From NCBI GenBank assembly GCA_015039315.1, contig WIDE01000065.1, positions 93,502-157,501 of the forward strand: a stretch of 64,000 nt of DNA. The letters run 5' to 3'. The stretch is from Clavulina sp. PMI_390 (taxonomy: Eukaryota > Basidiomycota > Agaricomycetes > Cantharellales > Hydnaceae). Below are positions 22,318-34,500 of the stretch, one piece after another (the stretch's first letter is position 1; every line of letters begins with the position of its first letter). The notes under the pieces were generated by a model. It was not told the origin of the DNA and ran no database searches. It was given only the letters and a program-made list of their open reading frames with translations. Both the position numbers and the translations under genes were made by a program.

Positions 22318-25224
22318 ATGCTTGCAGCGAGCCAACGACCTCCTAACCTGAACACGAATCCGCCCCCCTTGTCGAGCTCGTACTCGTACTCGACCGCCAC
22401 AACAACAGCGACGGTTCCAGGGACCACGACGACGACGATTATGCCGCTGCAGCCACAGGCGACGCTGAAACGCAAGCGCCCGGCCACGACGCAGTACCGA
22501 TCAGAGACGACGGTGGACAGCGCTGGGCAGGTCCGTGAGGTCATCGTCATTGATGACGACTCGCCCACACCACAGCCTACCCATGCTGGCTCGCTCTCGC
22601 TCACGCCCGCCATCAACCATGGCACGAACGGCGTATCCTACGGCGGTGCTGGGGCTGGAGGAGCCCACCGCGGCTATCATGCCAATTCTGTCAGCACCCA
22701 CACCCACACCCACAGTGCCAGCGCGGCCGTCTCCAATGCCTATGGTAATGGCGTGCGCACGCGTGCGCAGGTAGCGGCCGAAGCGTCCGGAGGGGCATCC
22801 TCCTCGTCCTCCTCACGCGTTCCCGCCAACCCGCCGGCCGCCAAGCGCCGACGCAAGGAGTCAGGGACCATAGCGAGCTCCAGCAATGCTGTCCAGCAGG
22901 CGGGTCCATCTTCCGCGGGTAGCAACAGCGCTCTGCGACGAAAGGCCATTGCAGCCAAAGCCTACGAGGCAACTCCGACGCAGCCGTACACGAATGGGGT
23001 ATACAAGCACAGCGCGTCCTCTTCCCGTCGCGAGGTGCGTTTCGACTTGATCCTGTCATCCTAACATCCTTGCGTTTATTCAAACATTAACAAAATCTTC
23101 TTGTTCCATTTTCATCACTCTAGTCCAACGGATCGCACACATCAACCAAAGCGGGCCCTGAAACCTACGATGATAAGGAGGGGCATTACATTATTCGCGC
23201 AGGTGACGTGGTCGGCACTCCCCCAAGATGTGAGATTCTATTTGTCCCCACTTGTGTTTCCGGTTCATGTCGCTGATAAATGCTTCTGGCCCTTAGACCG
23301 CATTGTTCGCCTCCTTGGCCAAGGGACATTCGGAAAGGTGGTAGAGGCATATGACAACAACACCCGCGGCCTCGTCGCCGTCAAAATCATCCGATCCATC
23401 CCCAAATACCGCGACGCATCCAAAATCGAGGTTCGCGTGCTCAAAACCCTCAAACAGAATGATCCAACCAACAAGCAGTATGTGTCCCAATCCCGAGAAA
23501 TTTGCGCCTGTTTATGCGGCCAGAAATTACGCTATGACTCCAACTGACGTGTCCCATTTATCTTTCACAGCAAATGCATCCAATTGCTTGAATGGTTTGA
23601 CTTTCGGAATCATATCTGCATCGTCACAGAATTGCTCGGAAAATGCATATTCGACTTTCTTCGGGAAAACAACTTTGCCCCCTTTCCTCGACTTCATATT
23701 CAAGAGTTTGCTAGGCAAATCCTAACCAGCGTAGCTTGTGCGTCTTCATCTTCTTTATCCTGTTTGCCGACCGTAGCAAATACGCTGACATCGGCTCTTC
23801 TGCTTTTGTCATACCCGCCGCCGCTCGCTATCACGCGCACGAACAACAACGACGCACAGTCCTCCACGATCTCCACCTTGTTCACACGGATTTGAAACCC
23901 GAGAACATCCTCCTCGTTCATAATGATTACCGCATCACGACTGTGCCCGGTTCACTTTCGGGATCAAGGGTGAGTGCCTCCGTTCCTACCGTGTTGGGCC
24001 GCTTTTACCCGTTTCCAATGAGAACGAGTGTTGCTGTGGCTTGTGCGCAGTTTTCGCTCCACCCTTATTTTCGTTCCCTTGATTGTACGTTTACGTGGCT
24101 CCTCATGCTGATGATCGCTCCCCATTCTAGCGTAATCCTCCATCAACAAAGATGGTCCTCCTCAATACGGAAGTCCGACTAATCGATTTTGGGAGCGCAA
24201 CCTTCGAGAACGAGTATCATTCGTCCGTCGTGTCAACCCGGCACTATAGGGCACCGGAAATCATCCTTAGTGAGTCATTGCTGACAAACGATTTCACGCC
24301 GACCGTTTTCTCATTGACCTATCCTCATTGCCTCCCTATCCCATCCACCCGGCCACTCATTCGTGCGTGTGCGCTTCTTGCGTAACCCTCCGCCCATGGA
24401 ATGTGTACTGTGAACATTCTGAATGTTCGTCAAATGCTCCGCCTGCGAACATTCTGAATATTTCCACTTGGTTCATCTGGAATGTTCTCTTCGATCGTTT
24501 CGCCCTTCCCATTCTGCCACCGACCTCAACCCATGGTTCATGACCGTGTCTGATCCATTCTCTGCCCTACTTCATGTTCTGGCATGATCACGGCGACATT
24601 TACTCTTGCCATGCTGAATTGCATTGACATGTTGTCATCGTGGATGAATGTCACTCTGCGGATCCGCGCATCACCCACCCACTGGTCATCACCCTATGAA
24701 CTCAATCATTCCTAACTCTTATCGCAGACATGGGCTGGTCCTACCCATGCGATGCTTTCTCCTTGGGGTGTATCCTCGTCGAATTCTACACTGGCAACGC
24801 CTTATTCCAGACTCATGACAACCTTGAGCACCTTGCGATGATGGAGGCTGTCATGGGCCCCATGCCCGCCGCTTTTGCGCGCAAGGCAGCCAAGACCAAG
24901 CCTGAGTACTTCAACACCAACACGAATAGGCTCGATTGGCCTCCCAAGAGCAAGAAAGTGACAACGCAAAGTAAAAAGGAGGTCAAGGCGATGAAGGCTC
25001 TGGCAGTGAGTAGTCTTTACTTTTATGAGCTCGCATACCCACTCAACGGTTGCTCACTCGGACGCTTGTTTCCGCAGGATATCATTCCCCCTGCAGACTC
25101 GATCAATCTCCAATTCCAGGATCTCGTGCGGCGACTACTCGCTTTTGACCCAGCACAGCGATTAACGGTCCGTCAAGCCCTGGCGCACAAGTTCTTTGAC
25201 GAACGGATACCCCAAGAGATTTGA
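22318..25224 (+). CDS. CLK/LAMMER-family dual-specificity protein kinase
   Basis: A nuclear kinase of the LAMMER group (yeast Kns1, fission yeast Lkh1), which phosphorylates SR splicing factors and other nuclear proteins. The start is the ATG at 22318. A low-complexity N-terminus of about 240 residues contains basic KRKR and AKRRRK stretches (possible nuclear signals). The linker reads [21 protein letters not shown]. The kinase domain has the P-loop [12 protein letters not shown], catalytic loop HTDLKPEN, activation segment [25 protein letters not shown] (typical of CLK kinases, shown only to identify the segment boundaries), and the family signature [11 protein letters not shown], where the final Arg of LAMMER is Ala. 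The end is [10 protein letters not shown]. Introns of about 120 bp (23738-23861), 170 bp (about 23970-24130) and 458 bp (24270-24727) are unusually long for this window. Confidence 0.9.
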
Positions 25225-26426
25225 TGCGCTGCAGAATGTTTCTGCCGATAAAGATTGCCAATTTGTTTATTCCATCGATATTTGACAACGAGAGGGGCAC
25301 ATGCATGAATGTGCTATCTCTTGCTCTTTGCACCTCTGCCTTTGCCTCATGCGCCATATCTATATTGCACACCCCTCGAGCTCGAGCAACCCCCTCTGCT
25401 TGTCACGAACCCTCATGCCCTGAACCTGGCCATTCACATTCATAATCGCATCTGCATTCTCAGGCCCCCTTCTCCCCTGTGTGTAACACCCACCTATGAA
25501 CTTGAATTGCACCGATCCTGTCGATATATCATTCCATCCTGCCATTTGTCGAGCTCGCTCGACTAATTCGTGTTGTTTGTTGAATATCTCAACTCTACGC
25601 ACCCTACCCTGTCTGTCCCCAACCTACCCCATTTGACATTGCGTCTCACCCCACCCCATTACACTCCGCCACCCCTATTCCCGCAGTTGCATAGGATGCC
25701 CAATATATACACTCTCGTTCTCTATTCATATTTGACTTAGTACTTTCAATTTTTCACCCTTCCTTTTTTCCACTCCATCCTTTTTTCATGTCGTCCATCT
25801 TTGCTGTACTCCCTAGGTATAATCATATTTTACCCTCGCCGCACGCGTTTCCCATCAGGATGGGGTATACATGAATTTTGTTTTCCTAACTCTCCCTAGA
25901 TCGGCTGATATTACGGTTGTAATAAAGAAACTGTTCATACAGTCTGCTTAAGCTCGGGTGCTCGAGTGCTTGTGCTTCGTCGCGATATAATCACTGTACA
26001 TGTAGCGCTGAAGATCTTGAGGTGGGTATGGGCATGGCCCTCAAATGCTGTAGTGGATGTAATTGATTGCTGGGATACTACAATTGCTATGGTGAATGCT
26101 TGGCGATAATGCGTTCTTTGGGGCCTCACTACTCGTGTAACGCCTCAGGAGGCCTTCATCGTGTACTGGCCCCACCCCTGGGGAATAAACGAGCATAATT
26201 TCAGATGGGCTCAGTATGTAAGAACAATGGGGAGATGGGGACTTTCTGGGACGGCTGTACTGGCATACGTTCCATTCTGGATACCTACACGAACTCAAGT
26301 ATTACAACAAGTGATAGCGATGTGAATACATTTCTTTACAAAGCCGTAGGTTCCAGTATCTCGCACATCACTCTGACTCGACTATAACCACCCCTTTTGC
26401 TGCCTGACGAATGGCTGAGATCATTG
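25225..26426. other. 1.2-kb intergenic region, convergent 3' ends
   Basis: Pyrimidine-rich non-coding sequence between the LAMMER kinase and the first beta-lactamase-like hydrolase, which converge here. AATAAAGAAA near 25920 is a possible 3' processing signal. I see no gene; several open frames of 60-90 codons have no family resemblance. Confidence 0.4.
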
Positions 26427-28838
26427 TTAGAGGCGAGTGAAATACGCCTCCGATCTTTCCTCGACCGTCTCCCCTTTGAGCATAGGGACCCCTTGGCCGG
26501 AACCCCAGACTCCTCGAAGCCCAAGACCCTTCACAACCATTTCCTCGATGGTCGGGTCCGTACTAGCGATATCAAAGGTGATAGTCGCAGGCTCTAACCC
26601 AGGGTCCATATCCGTCAGAAGAGTAAAAGGCTCTTCATCCTGCATCGCTCCGGTTGTCTGGCCATTGGGGCCATGAGTCTGAAGAAAGTGCGAAGTGGTC
26701 TTGGTGGGTTCAATGAGCGTCCAGAACGTAACGTTAAAAGTGTTGTGGGCGTAGTGCGTGAACACAAAGTGCGATCCCCAGAGACGGGGAAAGTGAGTGA
26801 TGAGACGAGGACAAGGTGAGGGCTTGTTGAAGTATGGGAGGAACCCCGTAAGAACGTCCTTGCATGCTTCAGAGTTAGCGGAATCAATGTAGATAGGAGC
26901 GGAAGAGTTTGCATGGTTGGGAGGCAGGACACACAGCTCTGCCGTTCCATAGGCTGGATGAGTGAACTTCCCAGCCAGCCTTGAGACGGGTAGTGAAGGG
27001 GGAGGAGCTGATGAGCTCGGAGGTATGAGAGCTTCGGCTTCACTTCGTAGACTCGCCTCCGCCTTGCGGCGTATTCTATTCCATCGAACAGATGTATTAC
27101 CGATGAGTTGATGGAGAGAGTTTCTGCAAGGTAAGTCAACGGGCCCACCTCGTACTCCAGTCGATTTGTTTGAGGCCCAAATATTCCTCCGCGATACGGA
27201 ACTTGATTATCTCATTAGGATAACTGGCAGTCTCAGAGTTGCTGAGGATGATAATGCCCAAATCGTCGTCTGGAAACCGTGAAATCTGGGTCCTGAATCC
27301 TGGCGTTGCGCCACCATGCTCAATGAGCTAGACCAACGTCATAGAATCATCAGCAAGAAGGTTTTCTTCATGAGCGGTTAACTCGCCCGATGTCCCTGAT
27401 AATGTGTCATAATTTGCCCATGACCGTACATTGAAGGTCCAGTCTCGGGCCAGCTAGGTTGCCGGGAGTATATTGCATATCCTGAAGTGACATGCCGCAG
27501 AATACCTTCGGGCAGTACTGAAACATTTGTGGAGGGATTTCGTCCATTGAGAAGGAGGGCATGAACCCATGTTGCCTGACCAGAAAATAGAAACATTAGC
27601 ACACCTCTACGAAGCGAACGAACATACAGGCAGGAGGTGCGTACCAGATCCTCTGCATTGGCAATAATACCCCCTGCACCAGCGTTAGCCTTCGCCGTAA
27701 CGGGGTCGCACCAATAAGGGATTGGGTGATATTTGTTTCGTTGCCAGCCTATTCCATCGGTAACATTTAATGCATATGGCAAGAAGCCCTCCGCGAGCTC
27801 GCCACTTTGAAAGGCGGTGAGCGGATCAGACGTAGAGGATACCATCCCAATAGGGCGCATGATATGGCGCTCAACAAACTCAGGGAAAGAGAGGCCAGAG
27901 GTGAGTTCAACAATATATGCTGCAGTGATGTACATAACTATGATTGCGTTAGTTGAAACGTTAATTACTCTTACGCGGTATTGAAGGTACAGAGTTCTGG
28001 CAAAACTTACTGTTATTATATTGAAGGCTACCACCAACAAAGGTTCCAATGAATGGATTTAGCAAACTCGTCTTGAGAATCGGGAGATGATATCACATAC
28101 ACGTCTCGGAACTCTGCAGAAGCCTTTAGGTTCTCGACACTTAGAACCTGTTAACAGAGGTAAGGGGGATATGCAGGTATTGACTATTGATCATCAATAC
28201 TTACCACGTCCCGAGTGCTCTCTAGCGGATAATATGAAAGATCATGACGAGGGAGGCCAGTGCGGTGTGATAAAATATCAACTAGTGTACCGCGAGCTTC
28301 GAGGGCACGGTCCTGAGGATGCCATTCTGGGATTATGTCACGGACGCGAGTATTCCAGCCATCCACAAAGCTACCATTGTCCACAAGAAGTCCGACAGCC
28401 AAAGCTGTGAAGAGCTTCGTGTTGGATGCGATGTTAAACATTGTCTACAGGTTCGTCGAGATGCATTTGGGGCCTTAGACCGAGTCGGATCGTTATTCGG
28501 TCGGTCAAACTCGTACCTGTTGTGTTATCGGGCTCCCATCTCGATCGGATGCACCCCATCCTTTATATTCGCGTTTCCAAGCACCTGACGAGTCTTTGGA
28601 AACAACCGCAATGGATAGGCCCTGGAGTAGTTTTACTTAAGAGACGGACCCGTTGTGGACGTCGTGCCGGTCTGACCTGAATCCCCCAGTCCTCCAAAAC
28701 GGTGTTCACGAACTGGTCAAAGCCTTTGGAGCGGATACCAGTCGAAGTATATCCATTCCCAGTCCCCAAGGGGATCTGTGTAGCCAATGCAGTCGCATAT
28801 ACGAGGCTAGTGACCCAAACGCTCAGGAAGCGAAGCAT
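26427..28838 (-). CDS. Secreted beta-lactamase/PBP-fold serine hydrolase, tandem copy 1
   Basis: A member of the serine beta-lactamase-like (class C/esterase/D-aminopeptidase) superfamily. The start at 28838 gives MLRFLSVWVTSLVYATALA, a signal peptide. The nucleophile motif SxxK is SNTK in FNIASNTKLFTALAVG (about 28.4 kb). The second motif, Y-N-N, is split by an intron just before MYITAAYIVELTSGLSFPEF. A third motif, HGG, occurs in LIEHGGATPGFRTQ (about 27.3 kb). The C-terminal domain starts near LAGKFTHPAYGTAELCVLPPN and ends RSEAYFTRL. Seven or more short introns. It is about 70 percent identical in its best exon to the gene immediately upstream on the same strand. Substrate unknown: fungal relatives include lovastatin-type acyltransferases and carboxylesterases. 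Confidence 0.82.
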
Positions 28839-29050
28839 GACGCGTTTGGTCTTGTTGCAGACGTAAACATCGGGCAATCAGAATATGAGCTTCCTCGAAA
28901 TATTACACCTTTATGGGGATGCTCCGCGCAACGTTACCCCTTTACCATTTACAACAATTCTAACACTGACATTTGCTTGAAAGATACAAGGCAAATTACA
29001 TAAAACAACTTTCTTGTACATCGCAGACAAGGAGTCCAAGGCAAAGCCGC

Positions 29051-31418
29051 TTAGAGGCGATGGAAGTAAACCTCTGACCTTCCCTCCACTGTCTCTCCCG
29101 TGGGCATGGGGAGGCCATCACCAGAACCCCACAGACCTCGCCAGCCGAATCCTTTTACAGACGGCACAGATTCTCTCGAGACAGACGACGCTGAGCTCGT
29201 CTCGCTGATATCGAATGTCAATGTGGGGGGTTCCAGGCCTGGGTCCATCTCCCGTGGCACAACAAATGGCTCCCCCTCATTGGCATTCTGAGTCCTCTCC
29301 TGAGTTGGTAGCGAAACATTCTTGGATGGGTCGATGAGGCCAAAGAAGGTGATGTTGAACGTGTTGTGGGAATAGTGTGTGAACACGAAATGCGTGCCCC
29401 ATAAGCGAGGCAAATATGTCACAAGGCGTGGTAGTGGCTTGGATTCGTCATAGTAAGGAAGGAAGTTTTCCAGAACGCTCCTGCATGCTTCGGAATCAGT
29501 GTGTCCAGCGTGGATGAGAGATGAATCCGTATGATTTGGAGGGAGCACACAGAGCTCCGCTGTCCCATAAGCCGGATGACTGAACTTTCCTGCCAGCTTG
29601 GAGAGGGGTAACGATGGGGATGGGGCCGAGGGACTTGGTGGGATTAGACTGCTGGCTGTGCCTTGCAATTTCGCCGACACCAATTCTTGGTACCTATTTT
29701 GTCAGAGCGGACAGTGAGGTTAAGTCAAAACGCCGCGAAAACTGTTGGTCCCTACCTTGTGTTCCAATCGACTTCTTTCAAGCCTAAATATTCCTCTGCG
29801 ATGCGGAACTTGATGATTTCATTAGGAACGCTCGCAGTGTCCCCGTTACTCAAGAGGACGATTCCTAGGTTGTCGTCGGGGAAACGCGTGACTTGAGATT
29901 TGAATCCTGGTGTCGAACCACCATGTTCGATAAGCTGGGAACCAGAAGAGGTTATTTTGGGAATCTTTTTCCCACAGCAGATTACTCACCTGGTGGCCCT
30001 GGTAGTGTGACATGATTTGACCATGGCCGTAGAGCTGAGGCCCAGTCTCAGGCCAAGGGGAACGACGAGAGTATATCATATGCCCAGAAGTGACATGATC
30101 GATTGCCGCTTTAGGAATGACTGACTCATTGGTACCAGGGTTTTCGCCATTGAGGAGGAGGGTATGCACCCAAGTTGCCTACATAGATGTTAAGAGAAGA
30201 CTGTTCAGCAACCACAATTAGCGAGTGAGGGAATAGACAAACCATATCTTCTGCTGTAGAGATCAGCCCTCCTGCGCCGGCATTCGATCTCTCTGTAAGC
30301 GCATCACTCCAGTACGGGACCGGACGATACTTGTTGCGCTGCCAGCCATCGCCACCAGTGACATTCAGCTGATAGGGTAAGAAACCTTCCGCAAGCTTAC
30401 CAGTTCCCAGAGCTAGGGAGGGATCAAATGTGGATGAATCCATACCAAGCGGCTGCAGTATGTGCTTCACAACAAACTCGGGGAACGGTAGTCCGGAAGC
30501 GACTTCAACGATGTATGCCGCGGTGACATACATAACTACAACCACACGGTCGGTTTTCTGATGGTGCCTGCGAAGAGTAAAGACTCACTATTATTATATT
30601 GGAGACTGGAACCAAGGGAATGGACCCGGATTGCGGTTAGTGAGGCTGCCCGAAAAGGCTCGGAAAAGCAAATGTAGCATACGCTTCACGGAATTCAGCA
30701 GACGGTCGCAAACTTTCGACACTGGATACCTGTAGCTCAACATGAGGAGGGTTACGCGTGATTTTGGACCTGATAAGCTACTTACCACGTCCCGAATGTT
30801 CTCTTGAGGATGATACGACATGTCATGGCGGGGTAGTCCAGTGCGATGCGATAGTATATCCACCAATTTGGCGTGGAGCTTGAGATATTGATCTTGAGGC
30901 GGCCATTCTGGGAGCAAATCAAGGATTCGAGTATTCCATCCATCGGTGAAGGTGCCATTCTCAACGAGAAGTCCGATGGCCAAGGCAGTGAAGACTTTCG
31001 TGTTGGAAGCGATATTGAACAGTGTCTTCAGGAGATTCGTTAATGGATATCTTGCGCCAGTCGAGGGCTTCGTGTTGTGCACCGAATTCGTACCTGGGGT
31101 GTGACCGGGCTTCCGTGTCGATCAGATGCTCCCCAGCCTTTGTATTCGCGTTTCCAGGCACCCGTGGTGTCTTTAGAGACAACAGCTACCGAAAGGCCCT
31201 AAAGTTTGGGGGTTTGAGAAGTGTACGCATTTCTGAGATCAGCAAGGTCATACCTGGACCCCCCATTCTTGCATGACATTGTGGACAAACTGGTCCAGGC
31301 TCTCGGAATGGAGGCCTGGGCTAGGCTTATCGAATACAGCTTCTAGAGGTATTTGATGCGCATTTGTCGATGCAAGAAACAGGACCGAGGCCCAGACGTG
31401 CCAGAAGTGGAGCAGCAT
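29051..31418 (-). CDS. Secreted beta-lactamase/PBP-fold serine hydrolase, tandem copy 2
   Basis: Paralogue of the preceding hydrolase with the same architecture and intron layout. The start at 31418 gives MLLHFWHVWASVLFLASTNA, a signal peptide; an in-frame ATG 30 bases upstream (MSTTRPNASC) is possible but would bury the signal. Motifs: SNTK in FNIASNTKVFTALAIG (about 31.0 kb), YNN just before the intron preceding MYVTAAYIVEVASG (about 30.59 kb), and HGG about 29.9 kb. The C-terminal lipocalin-like domain is one long exon (29051-29683) ending GRSEVYFHRL. Two NxT/NxS sites fit a secreted glycoprotein. It is divergent from BUB1 with only 92 bp between the starts. Confidence 0.83.
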
Positions 31419-31510
31419 GCAGGACGCGTTTGGTCGTGTTGTGCTCATAAACACGGCCCAACTCGATCCCTCTGTTGAACCACCATCGTAGCCACCGTGG
31501 CTGGAGATAA

Positions 31511-34500
31511 ATGGCTGACCCACCAATCATCGATGGCTCTGTGCTAGAAAGGCAGAAAGAAAATATCGTCCCCTCCCGTGACGGTCGATCGGCCCTTGCA
31601 ATATCCCAAGTCTATTCCATGCCTCGTGCCCAGCGTGACAAGGAGTTGGCCGCAACTCATACCCGCTTTAGGGAACAGATTGAGGCCACGAAAGATAATG
31701 AAGATTTCGAAGATGATGAAGCTCTCGATCTATACTGTCAATATGTCGGTTGGATCATGGATAACTATCCTTCCGGATCGTCGACAGAAAGCGGTCTTCT
31801 GGGTGTACTGGAGGACGCAACGCGTCGGTTCGCTCAGGAACCCATCTACAAGAATGATCGAAGATACATTCGATTATGGATGGAATACGCCAATTTGATT
31901 GAGCAGTCAGATCGCGTCTATGCTTTCATGCTCGCGAACGAGATTGGCTGGGCATGGCCCCATGTGTATGAAGAATACGCTTTGATTCTAGAGCGGAACG
32001 GAAAGTGAGTCGGTGCTCAAATGTCCTCATTTATTCATCTGTGCAATGCTTCATCTTCTTTACTCTTCCTAGTCTATCGAAAGCCGATCAGATTTATCGG
32101 TTAGCGATCAACCGCCGAGTTAGCGGTTTGGCAAGCTTGAAGGCCCACTACAAAGAGTTCCAAGCACGTTGCGCCTCTCGACCGTCAGGGGTGGATGAAG
32201 ACCCAGTACCCCCTCCCGTCCAAGCTACATCACGCCCACCTCTCGGTGGCAGATCCGTGTTAGGAACTATCAATCCCCAACGCTCTCGGCAACCAGCACC
32301 CCAATCTCTTGTACCTCGTACCCCCGCAGCTCCGCCCTCTCGTTCAAATGCAGGGAAAATTGCTGTGTTTGTGGACGGTGGCGACTCGCAAGAGGATGCA
32401 CAATTAAACGAGTGGAGCACTCTCCAAACGCGTGGGGAAGCAATAAAGGAGAATACCGCCTCAAAAGTCGATGGTGCGTTACATCAACGGCCATTCGTTC
32501 CGAGGACTCCTAAGGTTATGATTCATCGCGATGAGGTGGGTTGTGGCACATCCCATCCATAGGATGATTGATGTATTAATGGCTCTCACTCAATAGCCCA
32601 CAACCCCCGCCGCTCCAGCGACGCCTCACGTCCCTGGTTCGACTCTTCGCCCCCAGGCTCCTTCAGGCCGTAGTGAGGTGGTGAAAGATCCGCTTCGCAA
32701 ATTTGGTTCAGAGTTCAAGTTCGACTTGGACCTCGGAACAATTGACCAATCTCAAAATTCTACCACAATACCCGCGACGGATGCTTCGCTCCCTCCGACA
32801 TCTAAGAAGCCCCAGAATGCGCCATCACTATCCTCTTCTACCTCTCGACCCCTCACAACAGTCTCGTCTAATGTCTCTCAGCCCGGATCATCTGAACAAC
32901 CTGCATCCACATCCACATCCACATCCACATCCATGCCCCAAGCCCCGGCCTCAGGTGCTCCTAGAATTCTTCCAAATGGCCTGAAATCTCTTGTAGGCCC
33001 TAAACCGAAGCCCGAGTTCATGGTCAAAGAGGGCAAACGCCCCGAAGTTGGCGCATTCGACCTTGAGATCGTGTGGCACAACGACGAGGAGTATCATCGC
33101 TGGGAGTACTGGGCTAAACAAGAAGGTCTTCTGGGAAAGGTCTGGGATCCACCACCCATTGAGGAAGATGATTCCGTTCCGCTGAAGGACGGTTCCGGGG
33201 CTGGTGCTAGGAAGAGTATGCGGAACCGCAGATCCACAAACGTTCGCTTTGCGGGCGGAAGTCCTACTACGAACACGAAAGCTGCTCTTGATGATGTATT
33301 TGGCATGTTCAACGAGACCGTCATGGTGGACGATCTCCTGCAAGATGGAGACGATGACGATGATAATGAAACACCTGCTTCACGTCCTCCAGTTCCGTCT
33401 ACCCCCGCGCCTCTTATCGCTCTAGGCGGCTCTATCAAGAGTGCTTCATTCACCCCTCTCGTGAGCCAGCCTACAAAACCTACTGCTCTTGCTACTACAA
33501 CACCTCGTTTCGAGGTTGCTCGTGATGAGAACGCACCTGCTCCGAAATCAGTTGCCAAAACTCCAGCCCCGAAGTTTTCCGTCTTTCAAGAGTCCAAGAC
33601 CCCCGGCCCATCAACTACGCCCGGTCTTGCCCCCAAATTTTCCGTCTTTAGTGACTCAAGAGCAGAAAATGCTGCAATCACCCCAGGTGTTCGATTGGGG
33701 TCGAGCGTCGCTCGTGATCCCGACCCTGCTCGAGCTACCGCCGTTTTCGGAGGCCCTTCAAAGACACCAACTGCGAAGTTTTCAGTCTTCCAGGAGGACG
33801 GCCAGGAGCAGATTCCCGTCACACCAGGGATGGGGTTGAGGACAAGTGCTGCACCGCTCGCGCTGAAGCCAGCATCTACAACATCCACAGTCTCCTCTCC
33901 CCCCGAAGAAGATTCTTTTGACGACGATGGGCCGATAGATAATATTCCAAGCTCTCCAGCTGGAGTTTTATCCTTAACCGCATCTACGAAGCCCAAGGAT
34001 CCCAAAACTAACCCCGGACCACCTCAAACTACCCCCCTTTCGTACCGCGACAGCCCTTCTGCCTCTGGGCTGAGAGCATCCGACAGCCGCCAACGTTTAG
34101 AATCGCCTCGGGGAGGAGACGTGTTTACGGACGATGTTGCTAGGGTGGAGGGGGAAGAATCACCTGCCCATGAATCCGAAGCAACGGCAGACAATCAAGA
34201 AGACGGTGATGCACAAGACGAAATTGATGAGGTTTCTGAGAACGAGGAAAATGATCCTTATGACTATATTCCTCCTCGGGAATACGAGATTCGCGGCGGT
34301 GTCGCTATCATGACTCCTATCACTGAGAGGACGCTTGAATACGAGACATCAAAAAGTATTCGCATTTCTCAAGGGTCTAGTCGTGACTCAATATCTCATG
34401 TGCTTGACGGACTAAACTCGAGCCCCTATGGACCTGGGAAACATTCCTCGGGGCGGCCTTCCCTTACGACTAACTTCCGGCGAAGGAGTAGCATTCGACC

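Noticed and set aside
22305..22625. Minus-strand frame opposite the LAMMER kinase N-terminus
   Set aside because: A shadow of the low-complexity coding exon.
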